49,948 nucleotides of DNA from Actinomyces ruminis (GTDB lineage: Bacteria; Actinomycetota; Actinomycetes; Actinomycetales; Actinomycetaceae): positions 1 through 49,948 of the forward strand of contig NZ_MTPX02000017.1 of the NCBI RefSeq assembly GCF_002154335.2, written 5' to 3'. Below, one piece after another: positions 49,651-49,948 of this stretch. The first letter of the stretch is position 1, and the number at the start of each line of letters is the position of its first letter. The notes beneath the pieces are model-generated. The model was not told the origin of the DNA, ran no database searches, and saw only the letters and a list, made by a program, of their open reading frames with translations. Made by a program: the position numbers and the translations under genes.

Positions 49651-49948
49651 TCATGGCTGTTTGGTTGGTTGGGTGTTGAGGGTTTGGATCTCAGCGACGG
49701 GAATGCTGGTGGTCGCGGAGGTGGTGTGAGTGTCCATGGTGCCGGTGGCGCCATCGGAGGCGGTGTAGGTGATCGCGTAGGACACCTTCACATCCACCGG
49801 CGTCACGGCATCCTTAAAGTGCGCACTAGACCGGTCAAACACGATCTTGCAGTCCGTACCCTTCGAATCATTCTCCTCACTCCAGGGGATACCGAACCCA
49901 GTACACGTAGCGGTGCCATCCTTGGGCTGCAAAGTCAACATTGATGCC
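49651..49948 (-). CDS. C-terminal part of a probable secreted actinobacterial protein
   Basis: The frame is open to the right edge, so only the last ~99 residues are seen. The pattern TCTGFGIPWSEEN, DCKIVF, VSYAITYTASDG and IPVAEIQTLN resembles the beta-rich C-terminus of exported hypothetical proteins common in actinobacteria, where a Cys pair and an ending like VAEIQALN recur. No function is known to me. Confidence 0.5.
   Translation of the reverse strand, partial: ASMLTLQPKDGTATCTGFGIPWSEENDSKGTDCKIVFDRSSAHFKDAVTPVDVKVSYAITYTASDGATGTMDTHTTSATTSIPVAEIQTLNTQPTKQP

Overview
The window is about 68-70% GC, uses GTG starts often, has leaderless-looking promoters, and carries actinobacterial marker families (a GuaB1-type GMP reductase, a SAV_915-family protein beside WXG100-like proteins, an LARTG-type sortase anchor, an XRE-fused MntA). 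It looks like the chromosome of an Actinomycetaceae species (Actinomyces or a close relative). That placement is inferred from gene content. No 16S rRNA gene is present.

Layout. 0-7.4 kb: 5' part of an Lhr-type helicase, a HepT/MntA toxin-antitoxin pair, a UvrA-like ATPase, an unknown gene, a VapBC pair, and an SPFH protein with a ribbon-helix-helix partner. 7.6-11 kb: a HAD phosphatase divergent from a ROK regulator, then rarA. 11.1-20.6 kb: an intracellular type I pullulanase next to a ~2,100-residue secreted, wall-anchored amylopullulanase. 20.6-21.7 kb: a gene-free island of short tandem and inverted repeats. 21.7-29.5 kb: a heterodimeric ABC exporter, a 972-residue YhgE/Pip-type membrane protein and a divergent TetR regulator with twin operators. 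29.5-32.9 kb: a Met-rich leader peptide with a hairpin, followed by MalY/PatB-type and MetB-type PLP enzymes. 33-37.4 kb: a type VII secretion-associated locus with a large effector-like protein, a four-helix membrane protein overlapping it by ATGA, and a second diverged copy of the same pair. 37.6-44.3 kb: a LacI-controlled sugar operon (AGE-family isomerase, mutarotase, PfkB kinase, class I FBP aldolase, sugar porter). 44.3-49.9 kb: guaB1, aqpZ, three tRNA genes, a second AGE-family gene, a nitroreductase and the 3' part of a likely secreted protein.

How the genes work together. The two pullulanases and the amylase module would degrade alpha-glucans outside and inside the cell. The LacI operon would convert an aldose to a ketose, phosphorylate it and split it into trioses. 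The malY/metB pair belongs to sulfur amino acid metabolism and may be controlled by Met-codon attenuation. The 33-37 kb locus looks like an interbacterial toxin with immunity cassettes.

A warning for anyone using this sequence: about 30 reading-frame breaks occur across otherwise conserved genes. Nearly all are repaired by adding one C or G to a short run, and every repaired gene length then divides by three. I treat these as sequence errors rather than pseudogenes and give joined coordinates.
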